Source: an uncultured Fidelibacterota bacterium (GTDB lineage: Bacteria > Fidelibacterota > Marinisomatia > Marinisomatales > Marinisomataceae). From it: a DNA stretch of 64,000 nt. Position numbers and translations under genes: made by a program. Shown piece by piece: positions 15,147 to 24,059 of the stretch (positions are counted from its first letter, which is position 1; every line of letters begins with the position of its first letter). Below the pieces are notes generated by a model that had not been told where the DNA came from, ran no database searches, and saw only the letters and a list, made by a program, of their open reading frames with translations. The stretch is from the NCBI GenBank assembly GCA_902526795.1, contig CABZMF010000003.1, positions 1 through 64,000 of the forward strand. Reading direction: 5' to 3'.

Positions 15147-15944
15147 TTATGCTACTATTCTTCTTGCGAGGAAAAAATACAAACGTGGGGCTAGTTTTCT
15201 TATGTAAACAGCTAACCATGCAATATCATTCCACTTTGCAATAACAGCTTCCCTTTTCTTCCTTTTAATAGCAGTTAGAATTCTTCTAGCTGCTTGTCTT
15301 GATGTCAAACCTTTATTATGTCCTCTATCATCTTTTCCATATGGTTGACCGCTTGCAGTTAATGCGTTTTTACCAACATCAGTTGCAACTCTTCCAGGGG
15401 CGATTAATGTAACATGAACATTATGCTGAATAATTTCAGATCTTACACTATCAAAAAATCCATGTAGAGCAAATTTAGCTGATGAATAAAATGATCTATT
15501 TCTTGATCCAATCAACCCTGCAACACTTGTATTTGTAACAATTTGACCAGATTTTTTTGAAATCATATGGGGTAAAATTGATTTCGTAAATTGGACGACT
15601 GAAAAAAAGTCTAAATCCATTATTTTATTTAAAACCAATAAATCGCTATCTTCAAAGTATCCGAATTGGCTTATTCCAGCATTGTTAAACAGAATATCAA
15701 TTGGTCCTTCTTTGTCAATTAACATTTTCACAAAAGAATCAATATTTTCGACATTGTTTAAATCAAATGGATAAATTGAAAATGATTTACTATCAAAACT
15801 ATTAAATGAATGAATCATTTTTTTTTCATTACGTGAAACTAAAATTACTTTTGCACCATGCAATAAAAACTCTTTTGCTGTTGCCTCCCCAATACCTGAG
15901 GATGCACCTGTAACTATTACCTTTTTTCCTTTAAAATATGACAT
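15147..15944 (-). CDS. Short-chain dehydrogenase/reductase
   Basis: A classical SDR of 265 aa. The cofactor loop TGASSGIGEA is at residues 12-21, NNAG near 90, and the catalytic Ser-Tyr-Lys is in TSVAGLIG plus FYSSAKFALHG (Tyr153, Lys157 by rough count). The C-terminus with two hydrophobic and basic segments suggests membrane association, as in lipid-active SDRs of the DHRS7 type. Being coupled to plsC supports a lipid substrate. Substrate not determinable. TATATT lies 6 nt before the ATG and no Shine-Dalgarno site is visible. Confidence 0.87.
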   Translation of the reverse strand: MSYFKGKKVIVTGASSGIGEATAKEFLLHGAKVILVSRNEKKMIHSFNSFDSKSFSIYPFDLNNVENIDSFVKMLIDKEGPIDILFNNAGISQFGYFEDSDLLVLNKIMDLDFFSVVQFTKSILPHMISKKSGQIVTNTSVAGLIGSRNRSFYSSAKFALHGFFDSVRSEIIQHNVHVTLIAPGRVATDVGKNALTASGQPYGKDDRGHNKGLTSRQAARRILTAIKRKKREAVIAKWNDIAWLAVYIRKLAPRLYFFLARRIVA

Positions 15945-15963
15945 GAAAAGAATATAATATATT

Positions 15964-18900
15964 TTATGCTTTTACAGTCATATTAAATAGCTCCTTCGTC
16001 AATAGAGACATAATTAACGTAGCTAAGATCAATGATAAACTCATAAATAATATCTCGTTTGGATATGATGAAACACTTCCAAAATCTGTTGCTGCAAACC
16101 TACCATAAAATTTCATAAATAATGTATAAAAAGGAACCATTGCATAATTATTTCTAATAATGAATTTAAAAATTAAAAAAATCAAAGCTCCATAAATTAG
16201 AGCAAGCATTATTGAGTTAGCTATGTTGTACTGAAATCCTAAGTCACTTGTAAATACTGCAACTATCAATATATAAGCTAATAAATTTCCTCTAAAATTA
16301 TTGCTCCACCCTTTTGTGATTTCATTTAATAACGCAGCAAAGAAAATATTAAATGCTATTGGACCAAAAAAACCATAAGCGTTTAATGTGTCATACAATG
16401 GATAATACGAGGTAAGGTTAAAACTAGCAAAATTAGGATTAAGATTAAGCTGGTATGATCCAACAAGCGTTAAAGAAGCAACCATTGATAAAGCCACAAT
16501 TAATCCACCTAAAACAGCATCTTTGATTCTGATATTATTTATAGAGGATTTAATCATTTTAAAAAGAGTACCATAGAATAAAATATTTACTAAACCTAGT
16601 GCAATGAGTGCACCACCAATTGAAGATATATAATAGGTTGTCATTAAATTTTCAATTGGTTGATTGGTTGGCATAGTGTTTAAAAAGGATGAATCATTGA
16701 AAATGCTCCCTATTCCAAAAATAGCAAACGAACCAAAAATAAGGCCTTTTCTTAAATTTATTTTACGATCCATAAGTAATTTGAATGATCTTAAAAGGAG
16801 TAAACCAATTACAAATATTGCACCAGGAGCAGTAAATAATGTTCCAATAATTCCTGACAATCCCTCTCTATCCCTTTTCATTCTTGTCCATTCTTCAGGT
16901 ACAAAAACAAACTTTGTAAATCCTGAAATTTGATCTCCAGATATAGATATAATATTTTGAAGTTTTGAACCTTCGTAACCTAATTCAGAATTATCTGTAA
17001 AAGTGAACGTCCAGTCCAATCTATTTGGCTTTTGAGATTCTTGTGCACTGGTTAAAGACACGTTATCAAGATTCATTTGAAGAAATTTTACTAAAGAATT
17101 TTCAGCTAGTAATTGCGCTTCTTCCCTAGAAAGCATTTTTCCTTTTTCATTCTCTGGAAACCTATTATTATACCTTAAAATATTTCCATCAAAATCCATT
17201 GAAATCATTACTTCCCTTACTCTTGATTCAACTGGACCATCAAATTTTGCAAAACGAACTTTCCATCTAGGACCTAATACGTAAGAACCTAAAAGTGAAT
17301 TATAGGTATCTTGTCCAAGCTCCTGCCATAAGAATGATGAGGAAGGATAAGAACTATCATCAAATGCGTATGCGTTATATCCTTCTGGAAGCAATACATT
17401 ATTTTCTTCTAAAAATTTGTTAGCAATCGATATTGCTTCTTCTTTATTGATTGATGGAGAATTGACCAACACTTCAATATTTGAAAGTTTAAAAGTACTA
17501 AAAACACCTATAATGAACAATAAAGCTACTCCAATGACTTTAGGATTCATAACATTGGTAGTTGCTTGAGTTTCAAAAGTTGCTTCTTTTTGTGAAGAAT
17601 CATTTTTTTCAGGTGGAGTAGGAACAAACCCTTTATTTAATGAAGAGGTTTTTATATCTGACCATTTTTTATGTTTCAGTCTAAAATATAAAATAACAAG
17701 AAATGGAATAAGGCCACCAATAACCGTCATAAATTTATCAAAAACATAGCCGGATGAATACCAAATAGGTAATGAAAATAATACAACATCATATACGTAA
17801 TGAGTTATGGCACCAAACACAACACCTAAACGAAGATAAAGCATACCGTATACAACTATTGATGGTAAAAATAACTCAACTACTCTTGCATAAGAAGGTT
17901 GTGCGGGGTAATTAGCATGTCCAGCTCCAAAAATTAAAGCCTGCACTAACATAGCAACCATTAAGCCAGTAAAACGCATGTTGTATCTTTGACCAATTAG
18001 AACTCCTGCAGCAATCGGTACAGCCCTAAAAAGCATCTCTTCCCAAAAACCTGCTTGTAGAGATATTGCTAAACCAGTATACCAAGGGAAAATTGATGCT
18101 AAATAATTTGGGTCAAATGAAGCTGAAGCAGGAGACCAAAAACCAAAGTATTTTTCCATAAGAATATAAAATGCTCCAACAATAGCTAACTTAATAGGGA
18201 CAATTAGATAAGCAAAAATAGTATCATTTAATACTCTTTTTGAATTAGCTACATTAGATGTCCACGTTTTCCATAATCGAATATGATTTGGAAAAGCTTT
18301 TCTTGTTAAAGATTCTGCAGTGATAAATGACGCAGCAAGCATGAAAAACATAACAATTCCATTGGCTATCATTCCTAAAAGTTGTTCGGATAAGAATTGA
18401 GATTTAGTTGTAGCTGTATCATAAGCCATCCAAATAGTTGGATAAAAATTTAAATTCAATAGAATATTTGAAAAAATTGCAACAAAAGCAGCTGCAGCTA
18501 CGGACTTTTTCCACCTTAACCAACCGGTTCTATAAAAAATAACTAATGATGTCAAACCTATTCCTAAAAGATAAATACCTAAAAAAGCAAAATTTGCAAA
18601 AATTGCTATAGTATCATTATCAGATCTAATATTTGCAAATTCTCTTTTAAATGATTCTGGTACAAATGCAAAAGGGCTTACAGAGCTTATTATGGATCCT
18701 GAAACTATAGCTCTTAAGCGATACTTAGCTTCGCCAATATCTTGAAGTTTATGCTCAAAAAGAAAAGAATGATCAATTCTACCATTTGACATTTCCTTAA
18801 ATGAAGACTCAACAAGATTATAATCACTAAAATTTCCAGACCATTGATTATTAATATTTTGTTCAACTAACGCCAAGGCGTCTTCTTCTGAAAGGCTATC

Positions 18901-19311
18901 AGAATCGTATTCTTCAGGAATTTTTATTCTATAACCATTAGGACTTCCATTAGGCTTAAATTGAAACATTGCTTCAACTATCTCGCCTTCTTTATAAGAA
19001 CGTACCATCCAATTATATGGTGAATAAATATTGTTATCTATTATTTCTTGAAATTTTTCTTTTCCACCTTGTTTTAGTTCAACAAAGTTTCTTAAAGATC
19101 CATCAAAATTATATATTGATGCATGCTCAAATGAATCATCTAAAATTTCAAACTGCTTCGATGCATTTGATGCGGCTTTGATTGCTTGCTGACGATCCAT
19201 AGAAACGTTTACGTTCAATGTACCGAAGAAATCACTCCAAACGCTTCCAAGGTAAAGCATTGAAAGTATTGCCAAAATAAGTGTAGTTATAAGACCTTTG
19301 TTATTAATCAT
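15964..19311 (-). CDS. Giant CPBP-family intramembrane protease with degenerate tandem duplicate
   Basis: An 1115-aa membrane protein. The active CPBP (CAAX/Abi-type) core is in the first half: EEMLFR at 424-429, H465 in FGAGHANY, and HYVYD at 504-508. Before it lies a TM helix (about 8-25) and an extracytoplasmic module (about 35-230) with PepSY-like helical repeats. The second half repeats the layout: TM about 592-608, a similar outer module about 618-815, then TM helices. SGSIISSVSPFAFVPESFKRE (204-224, 20-residue part) aligns with SGDQISGFTKFVFVPEEWTR (791-810). The second membrane part has ALLNEITKG (993-1001) where the active EE motif should be and lacks the later His residues, so it is a dead copy. 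Start at ATG 19311 after GGGGAA. Substrate unknown. Confidence 0.85.
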   Translation of the reverse strand: MINNKGLITTLILAILSMLYLGSVWSDFFGTLNVNVSMDRQQAIKAASNASKQFEILDDSFEHASIYNFDGSLRNFVELKQGGKEKFQEIIDNNIYSPYNWMVRSYKEGEIVEAMFQFKPNGSPNGYRIKIPEEYDSDSLSEEDALALVEQNINNQWSGNFSDYNLVESSFKEMSNGRIDHSFLFEHKLQDIGEAKYRLRAIVSGSIISSVSPFAFVPESFKREFANIRSDNDTIAIFANFAFLGIYLLGIGLTSLVIFYRTGWLRWKKSVAAAAFVAIFSNILLNLNFYPTIWMAYDTATTKSQFLSEQLLGMIANGIVMFFMLAASFITAESLTRKAFPNHIRLWKTWTSNVANSKRVLNDTIFAYLIVPIKLAIVGAFYILMEKYFGFWSPASASFDPNYLASIFPWYTGLAISLQAGFWEEMLFRAVPIAAGVLIGQRYNMRFTGLMVAMLVQALIFGAGHANYPAQPSYARVVELFLPSIVVYGMLYLRLGVVFGAITHYVYDVVLFSLPIWYSSGYVFDKFMTVIGGLIPFLVILYFRLKHKKWSDIKTSSLNKGFVPTPPEKNDSSQKEATFETQATTNVMNPKVIGVALLFIIGVFSTFKLSNIEVLVNSPSINKEEAISIANKFLEENNVLLPEGYNAYAFDDSSYPSSSFLWQELGQDTYNSLLGSYVLGPRWKVRFAKFDGPVESRVREVMISMDFDGNILRYNNRFPENEKGKMLSREEAQLLAENSLVKFLQMNLDNVSLTSAQESQKPNRLDWTFTFTDNSELGYEGSKLQNIISISGDQISGFTKFVFVPEEWTRMKRDREGLSGIIGTLFTAPGAIFVIGLLLLRSFKLLMDRKINLRKGLIFGSFAIFGIGSIFNDSSFLNTMPTNQPIENLMTTYYISSIGGALIALGLVNILFYGTLFKMIKSSINNIRIKDAVLGGLIVALSMVASLTLVGSYQLNLNPNFASFNLTSYYPLYDTLNAYGFFGPIAFNIFFAALLNEITKGWSNNFRGNLLAYILIVAVFTSDLGFQYNIANSIMLALIYGALIFLIFKFIIRNNYAMVPFYTLFMKFYGRFAATDFGSVSSYPNEILFMSLSLILATLIMSLLTKELFNMTVKA

Positions 19312-19333
19312 TATTTCCCCATTAAATTATTTA

Positions 19334-19353
19334 AAGTAAAGTACACTTTACTT
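19334..19353. promoter_or_regulatory. Perfect 9-bp inverted repeat, candidate operator
   Basis: AAGTAAAGT, AC, ACTTTACTT: nine-base arms around a 2-nt spacer, in the 128-nt space between the divergent CPBP and SDR genes. The arms are 22 nt upstream of the CPBP start and 87 nt upstream of the SDR start. The symmetry fits a dimeric repressor site; no T-tract follows, so it is not a terminator. Confidence 0.5.
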
Positions 19354-19439
19354 AATTAAATGTCAAATTAGTATCATAAAAACTAATAGAGCAAAAAATT
19401 AAAAAAAATGGTAAAATTGAATACTTAAAAGGAAACTAC

Positions 19440-20276
19440 ATGGAAAGAAAATTAGAAGGAAAAGTAGCTCTTATAACAGGCTCTGGAAGAGGAATAGGTA
19501 AAGAGTTAGCTTTAATGTTAGCAAGAGATGGTGCTCGCATTGTTGTCAATGATTTAGACGCTGCTCCAGCAGATCAAACTGTGTCTGAAATCATTAAAAT
19601 TGGAGGAGAAGCAGTTGCTTGTAATGGAAGTGTCACAGATGTAGATTTTGCAGATCAATTTATCAATACTGCTTTAGATTCATATGGTGGAATAGATATT
19701 ATTGTTAATAATGCAGGATACACTTGGGATAATGTCATTCAAAAAATGGATGATAAACAGTGGAATGCAATTTTAGAATGCCATCTTACTGCTCCATTTA
19801 AAATTCTTAGAGCTGCACAACCTCATATTAAAAGACTATTTTTAGAAGATAAAGAGAATGGCATTACCAATTTTAGAAAAGTAGTAAACATTTCTTCTAC
19901 ATCTGGTATGTTTGGAAATGCTGGGCAAATAAATTACGCAACGGCAAAAGCTGGAGTTGTAGGGATGGCAAAAACCATGGCAAAAGAATGGGGACGATAC
20001 AATGTTAACGTCAACGCTGTAGGATTTGGACTAATTAAAACTCGCTTGACTGATGCAGATGCTGAAAAAGAAGAATCGCTCATTAATATAGAAGGAAATA
20101 AAATTAAAGTTGGTGTGAATTCCGCTGTATTTCAATCAGCTAAAACTATGATTCCACTAGGTAGACCTGGAACTCCAAAAGAAGCTGCTGGAGCAATATA
20201 TATGTTCTGCATTCCGGAATCCAACTATGTCACAGGACAAATTTTAATGTGTCATGGTGGTGGATTTGGATATTAA
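19440..20276 (+). CDS. SDR-family oxidoreductase (FabG / 3-hydroxyacyl-CoA dehydrogenase-like)
   Basis: A 278-aa NAD(P)-dependent SDR. The Rossmann loop is TGSGRGIGKEL at residues 14-24, NNAG near 89-92, ISSTSG near 145, and the catalytic YATAK near 160-164 followed by GMAKTMAKEWGRYN. The segment after this (about 205-245) is longer than in FabG and resembles multifunctional beta-oxidation SDRs. AAAAGGAAA gives a good ribosome site. It overlaps the DUF2805 gene by 23 nt. A beta-oxidation or polyketide-type 3-hydroxyacyl substrate is plausible. Confidence 0.87.
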   Translation: MERKLEGKVALITGSGRGIGKELALMLARDGARIVVNDLDAAPADQTVSEIIKIGGEAVACNGSVTDVDFADQFINTALDSYGGIDIIVNNAGYTWDNVIQKMDDKQWNAILECHLTAPFKILRAAQPHIKRLFLEDKENGITNFRKVVNISSTSGMFGNAGQINYATAKAGVVGMAKTMAKEWGRYNVNVNAVGFGLIKTRLTDADAEKEESLINIEGNKIKVGVNSAVFQSAKTMIPLGRPGTPKEAAGAIYMFCIPESNYVTGQILMCHGGGFGY

Positions 20277-20502
20277 ACCTCAAGATATTGATAGAATTAT
20301 TGAAATGGCGTGGGAAGATCGTACACCTTTTGAAGCCCTTGAATATCAATTTGGACTAAAAGAAAATGGTGTTAGAAAAATTATGAGAGCTAACCTAAAA
20401 AGAAGCTCTTTTAAGCTGTGGAGAAAAAGAGTTAGAGGAAGAAAAACAAAACATAGCTCTACTTCCTCTTCAACAAGATTTAAATCATCAAATCAAAAAT
20501 AA
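20254..20502 (+). CDS. DUF2805 / TIGR03643 family protein
   Basis: An 82-aa small basic protein. The conserved core reads DIDRIIEMAWEDRTPFEALE then FGLKENGVRKIMR and SSFKLWRKRVRGRKTKH, which is the DUF2805 pattern: a helix-turn-helix-like fold ending in a basic cluster. Nucleic-acid binding is likely from this but unproven for the family. The start is the ATG at 20254, within the end of the SDR gene. The tail is Ser/Lys rich. Confidence 0.88.
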   Translation: MVVDLDIKPQDIDRIIEMAWEDRTPFEALEYQFGLKENGVRKIMRANLKRSSFKLWRKRVRGRKTKHSSTSSSTRFKSSNQK

Positions 20503-20506
20503 AAAA

Positions 20507-21382
20507 ATGAAAATTGTTAGTTTAGTTCCAAGCGCCAGTGAAATCATATGTGATTTAGGTTTAGAAAAAAATTTAGTGGGGGTAAGCCACGAATGCAATT
20601 ATCCAAAAAGCCTTAGAAAAATTAATACTGTAACCTCTTCAAATATTGATAGTACTAAATCACAGAAAGAGATTGACGAATTAGTAAGGGAAAAAGTGAA
20701 TGAAAATTCACCATTATATGAAGTTGACACCAATCAAATTAATCAATTAAAACCCGATATTATAATTACACAAGGAGTTTGTGATGTTTGTGCAATTTCA
20801 AGCGATCAAGTTGAAGTTCTTTTAAAGGGTCAATTATGTACTCTACCTTCATCAACAAAAATAATTTCTCTTAATGGAAGATCATTTGATGATATTTGTA
20901 ATGATATTCTTACGATTGGAGAAATCCTAAATCAAAGAGATAGATCACAAAAGATAGTCAATGATGCAATTGATGAACGAAATAAAATGTCATTAATGAA
21001 TAAGTTTAATGTTCGCGTTCTATGTCTTGAATGGATAGACCCTTATTTTTCAGCTGGGCACTGGGTTCCGGAGCAAATTGAGCTTGCAGGTTTCATTTCG
21101 GCAATCGGTAAACCCGGTGATCAATCACGAGTTCTTAGTGTTGATGAAATAATTAACAGTAAACCTGATATCATTGCTATTATCTGTTGTGGATATAGTG
21201 AAGAAGAAAATAAAGCTCACTTAAAGCAAGTAATGGAAGATCAAAGAATCAATGATTTGCCTCCATTCAAAAATCGTAAAATCTTTGCTTTTGATTCAGA
21301 CGGATTATTTAGCAGACCAACACTAAGAATACTTGAAGGAGCAAAAAAACTTCGCGAAAATATATTGAAAAAAAATAATTAG
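20507..21382 (+). CDS. BtuF-like cobalamin-binding-domain protein without signal peptide
   Basis: A 291-aa protein of the periplasmic-binding-protein-2 fold used by BtuF and siderophore receptors: MKIVSLVPSASEIICDLGL at the N-terminus, LKPDIIITQGVCDVC near 90-104, and KPDIIAIICCGY in the second lobe. There is no signal peptide or lipobox, and no permease or ATPase neighbour, so it probably acts in the cytoplasm. Solitary homologues like this are common and are often named cobalamin-binding by similarity only. It begins 4 nt after DUF2805 and ends 2 nt before convergent acs. Confidence 0.75.
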   Translation: MKIVSLVPSASEIICDLGLEKNLVGVSHECNYPKSLRKINTVTSSNIDSTKSQKEIDELVREKVNENSPLYEVDTNQINQLKPDIIITQGVCDVCAISSDQVEVLLKGQLCTLPSSTKIISLNGRSFDDICNDILTIGEILNQRDRSQKIVNDAIDERNKMSLMNKFNVRVLCLEWIDPYFSAGHWVPEQIELAGFISAIGKPGDQSRVLSVDEIINSKPDIIAIICCGYSEEENKAHLKQVMEDQRINDLPPFKNRKIFAFDSDGLFSRPTLRILEGAKKLRENILKKNN

Positions 21383-21384
21383 AT

Positions 21385-23310
21385 TTACTTTTCTAATAAA
21401 CTTTTTATAACGCTTGGATCTGCCAGTGTTGAAGTATCACCTATTTCATCCGTTTCATTTTGAGCAATTTTCTTTAAAATCCTTCTCATAATTTTTCCAG
21501 ATCGTGTTTTTGGAAGACCTAAACAAAATTGTATAACACTTGGCTTTGCATGGGGACCAATAATTTTTGTCACGGTATTTAGGATATCTTTCTCAATTTC
21601 ACTAGAAGGTTTTACTCCTGTCATTAAAGTAACAAATGCGTAGATACCCTCGCCTTTGATTTCATGATTATATCCGATGACTGCAGCTTCTGCCACACCA
21701 CTTGCAGCACCTATAGCTCCTTCTACCTCAGCTGTACCAATTCTATGTCCTGATACATTTAAGACATCATCTACTCTTCCAGTAATCCAAAAATATCCAT
21801 CATTATCAATATATGCTCCGTCTCCCGTAAAATAATTTCCTGGTGCTTGAGAAAAATACGTATCGATGAATCGTTGATGATCGCCATACACTGTTCTCAT
21901 TTGTCCAGGCCACGATTGAGTGATTACTAAATAACCTGTTTTATTTTTTTCGGTTATCTTATTTCCTTCTTCATCTAAAATTTCTGGAAAAATACCTGGG
22001 AGTGGTAATGTAGCTGATCCAGGTTTTGTTGGAATACATCCAGGAATGGGAGACATTAAAATTCCTCCAGTTTCTGTTTGCCACCATGTGTCAACTATAG
22101 GGCATTTTTCATTTCCAATAACATTAAAATACCAATGCCATTCTGGTGATTTAATTGGCTCACCAACTGTTCCCAACACTTTTAGACTAGATAAATCGTA
22201 CTTTGTTACCCAATCATCACCTTCTTTCATTAATGCCCTTAATGCAGTTGGAGCTGTATAGAATACATTTACTTTGTGCTGCTCAACAATTTGCCAAAAT
22301 CTTCCAAAGTCTGGATAATTTGGAACTCCTTCAAATATTACCTGAGTTACTGCATTGGATAATGGTCCATAAACAATATATGAATGACCTGTAATCCAAC
22401 CAATATCAGCTGTACACCAATACACCTCATCTTGATGATAATCAAAAACTAATTCATGAGTGTGTGAAACATACACAAGATATCCTCCTGTAGTATGCAT
22501 TACACCTTTGGGCTTTCCAGTTGATCCAGAAGTATATAAAATAAATAATGGATCTTCTGCATCCATTACTTCCGCAGGACATTCAATAGAACAACCATCA
22601 ATAAATTGATTCCATGTAATATCCCTACCTTTTTTCATAGACATATCATATCCAGAGCGTTCAACCATAACTATTGTTTTTAAGGAAGGACATTCATCTG
22701 CAATTTTATCTGCATTTTCTTTCATTGGAATATCAAATTTTAATCCTCTTACTCCATTATCTTGGGTAATAAGTAATTTGCAATCAGAATCATTGATTCT
22801 ATTTTTTAATGCATCGCTAGAGAATGCTCCAAATACCACTGAGTGCACTGCTCCAATTCTAGCACACGCAAGCATAGCCACAATAGCCTCAGGAATCATT
22901 TGCATATAAATACATACACGATCACCCTTATTTATTCCTGCACGTTTTAAGCCATTTGCAAATAATGAAACTTTTTCCAACAAATCATTATATGAAATAT
23001 TCTTTGAAATTGTTGGATCATTGGATTGCCAAATAAGAGCAGTTTTTTCACCTAAACCATTTTCAATGTGTCGATCAATACAATTATAAGAAACATTTAG
23101 CTTTCCATTTGAAAACCATTCAATATGTGCTCTAGAAAAATCAGTATTATTTATACTTGTCCAATTTTCAAACCAGTCAATACGTTTTGCTACTGACTCC
23201 CAATAAGAATTGGATTCTCTTTGTGCTTTTTTTCTAAGAGTTTGATACTGCTCAAAATCGTTATGGCCAATTGATGAATGAAAGTTTCTTGGAACCGAAT
23301 ATTTTTTCAT
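21385..23310 (-). CDS. acs: Acetyl-CoA synthetase
   Basis: Activates acetate with ATP and CoA. AMP-binding motif YTSGSTGKPKGVMHT near residues 262-276; WWQTETGG near 414; YFTGDGAYIDNDGYFWITGR and VDDVLNVSGHRIGTAEVE near 495-530; and the regulatory Lys in PKTRSGKIMRRILKKI near 600, where acetylation controls activity in the family. Length 641 aa matches Acs. TAATTT lies 6 nt and TATAAT 8 nt before the ATG. Single gene, convergent with the BtuF-like gene. Propionyl-CoA synthetase is a less likely alternative. Confidence 0.95.
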   Translation of the reverse strand: MKKYSVPRNFHSSIGHNDFEQYQTLRKKAQRESNSYWESVAKRIDWFENWTSINNTDFSRAHIEWFSNGKLNVSYNCIDRHIENGLGEKTALIWQSNDPTISKNISYNDLLEKVSLFANGLKRAGINKGDRVCIYMQMIPEAIVAMLACARIGAVHSVVFGAFSSDALKNRINDSDCKLLITQDNGVRGLKFDIPMKENADKIADECPSLKTIVMVERSGYDMSMKKGRDITWNQFIDGCSIECPAEVMDAEDPLFILYTSGSTGKPKGVMHTTGGYLVYVSHTHELVFDYHQDEVYWCTADIGWITGHSYIVYGPLSNAVTQVIFEGVPNYPDFGRFWQIVEQHKVNVFYTAPTALRALMKEGDDWVTKYDLSSLKVLGTVGEPIKSPEWHWYFNVIGNEKCPIVDTWWQTETGGILMSPIPGCIPTKPGSATLPLPGIFPEILDEEGNKITEKNKTGYLVITQSWPGQMRTVYGDHQRFIDTYFSQAPGNYFTGDGAYIDNDGYFWITGRVDDVLNVSGHRIGTAEVEGAIGAASGVAEAAVIGYNHEIKGEGIYAFVTLMTGVKPSSEIEKDILNTVTKIIGPHAKPSVIQFCLGLPKTRSGKIMRRILKKIAQNETDEIGDTSTLADPSVIKSLLEK

Positions 23311-23328
23311 AAAAGAAAATTATATTAT

Positions 23329-23976
23329 TTAAATGTAAAAGTAAATTGAGATATAATGAAATGCACTTGCAAGAAGAACAAAAATATGCCAAATGAAATG
23401 ATTATATTTAATCTTAGAATCGGCTAAATAAAAAAAGACACCAATTAAATAAGTTGAAGCTGAAGCATAAATCCACAATAATGCATTTTGGGGAATTTCA
23501 TTTATAAAGGCATCAATAAAAAATAACCAAAGACCTCCCATAAAAATATATAATAATGTTGAACTAATATTATACCTCCCAACTGTAAAAATTTTCCATA
23601 TTATTCCAACGAAAGCTATCAACCATGCCAATGAGAAAAGTGTTAAACCTCCACTATCAATTAGAACAGTTAAAGTAAATGGCGTATAAGACCCTGCAAT
23701 AAGTAAGTAGATTGATACCATATCAAAAAGTCTCAGTTTATATCTCCCTTCTGGTGTTTTTGAATTATGGTATAACGTTGAGGCAATGTACATTGTAGAT
23801 AAACTTAAACCATAGATTAGAAAGCTAGAAAAACGAACTAACTCAAAATTTTGTAGGCCTTTTTTTAATAAAAAAATTAACCCAATTATACTAAGAATAA
23901 AACCTATTCCATGAGAAATGACATTTAACTTATCTTCTTCTTTGGAATAAAAAAATTGATTTGGGAGATTTTTCAT
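23329..23976 (-). CDS. Hemolysin III family (YqfA/TrhA-type) membrane protein
   Basis: A 215-aa protein with seven hydrophobic helices of the PAQR/Hly-III superfamily. Conserved features: EEDKLNVISHGIGF at residues 14-27, ASTLYHNSKTPEGRYKLRLFD near 65-85 (key S-x-x-x-H and D), GSYTPFTL, and an H at the C-terminus in FHYISIYF. These His and Ser/Asp residues form a metal site in PAQR proteins. Role is probably lipid homeostasis; cytolysis is not implied. TATTTT lies 5 nt before the ATG. Confidence 0.87.
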   Translation of the reverse strand: MKNLPNQFFYSKEEDKLNVISHGIGFILSIIGLIFLLKKGLQNFELVRFSSFLIYGLSLSTMYIASTLYHNSKTPEGRYKLRLFDMVSIYLLIAGSYTPFTLTVLIDSGGLTLFSLAWLIAFVGIIWKIFTVGRYNISSTLLYIFMGGLWLFFIDAFINEIPQNALLWIYASASTYLIGVFFYLADSKIKYNHFIWHIFVLLASAFHYISIYFYI

Positions 23977-23981
23977 GTGAA

Positions 23982-23987
23982 AAAATA
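23982..23987 (-). promoter_or_regulatory. Candidate leaderless -10 element for Hly-III gene
   Basis: Minus-strand TATTTT, 5 nt (TTCAC), then ATG at 23976. Confidence 0.4.
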
Positions 23988-24015
23988 GGGATAAATTATT
24001 TAATCATAAACATTT

Positions 24016-24049
24016 AAAAAGGGCTAGTGTATTATCGCCCCTTTTTTTT
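24016..24049 (+). terminator. Terminator-like hairpin directly upstream of ubiE
   Basis: AAAAAGGGC, a 12-nt loop, GCCC, one unpaired C, then a run of eight T. It lies 11 nt before the ubiE ATG although no plus-strand gene ends nearby (the closest ends at 21382). It may block read-through into ubiE, or act as an attenuator if ubiE transcripts start upstream. Confidence 0.4.
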
Positions 24050-24054
24050 ATCTT
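24049..24054 (+). promoter_or_regulatory. Candidate leaderless -10 element for ubiE
   Basis: TATCTT, 5 nt (TTCTT), then ATGAC at 24060. Confidence 0.4.
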
Positions 24055-24059
24055 TTCTT

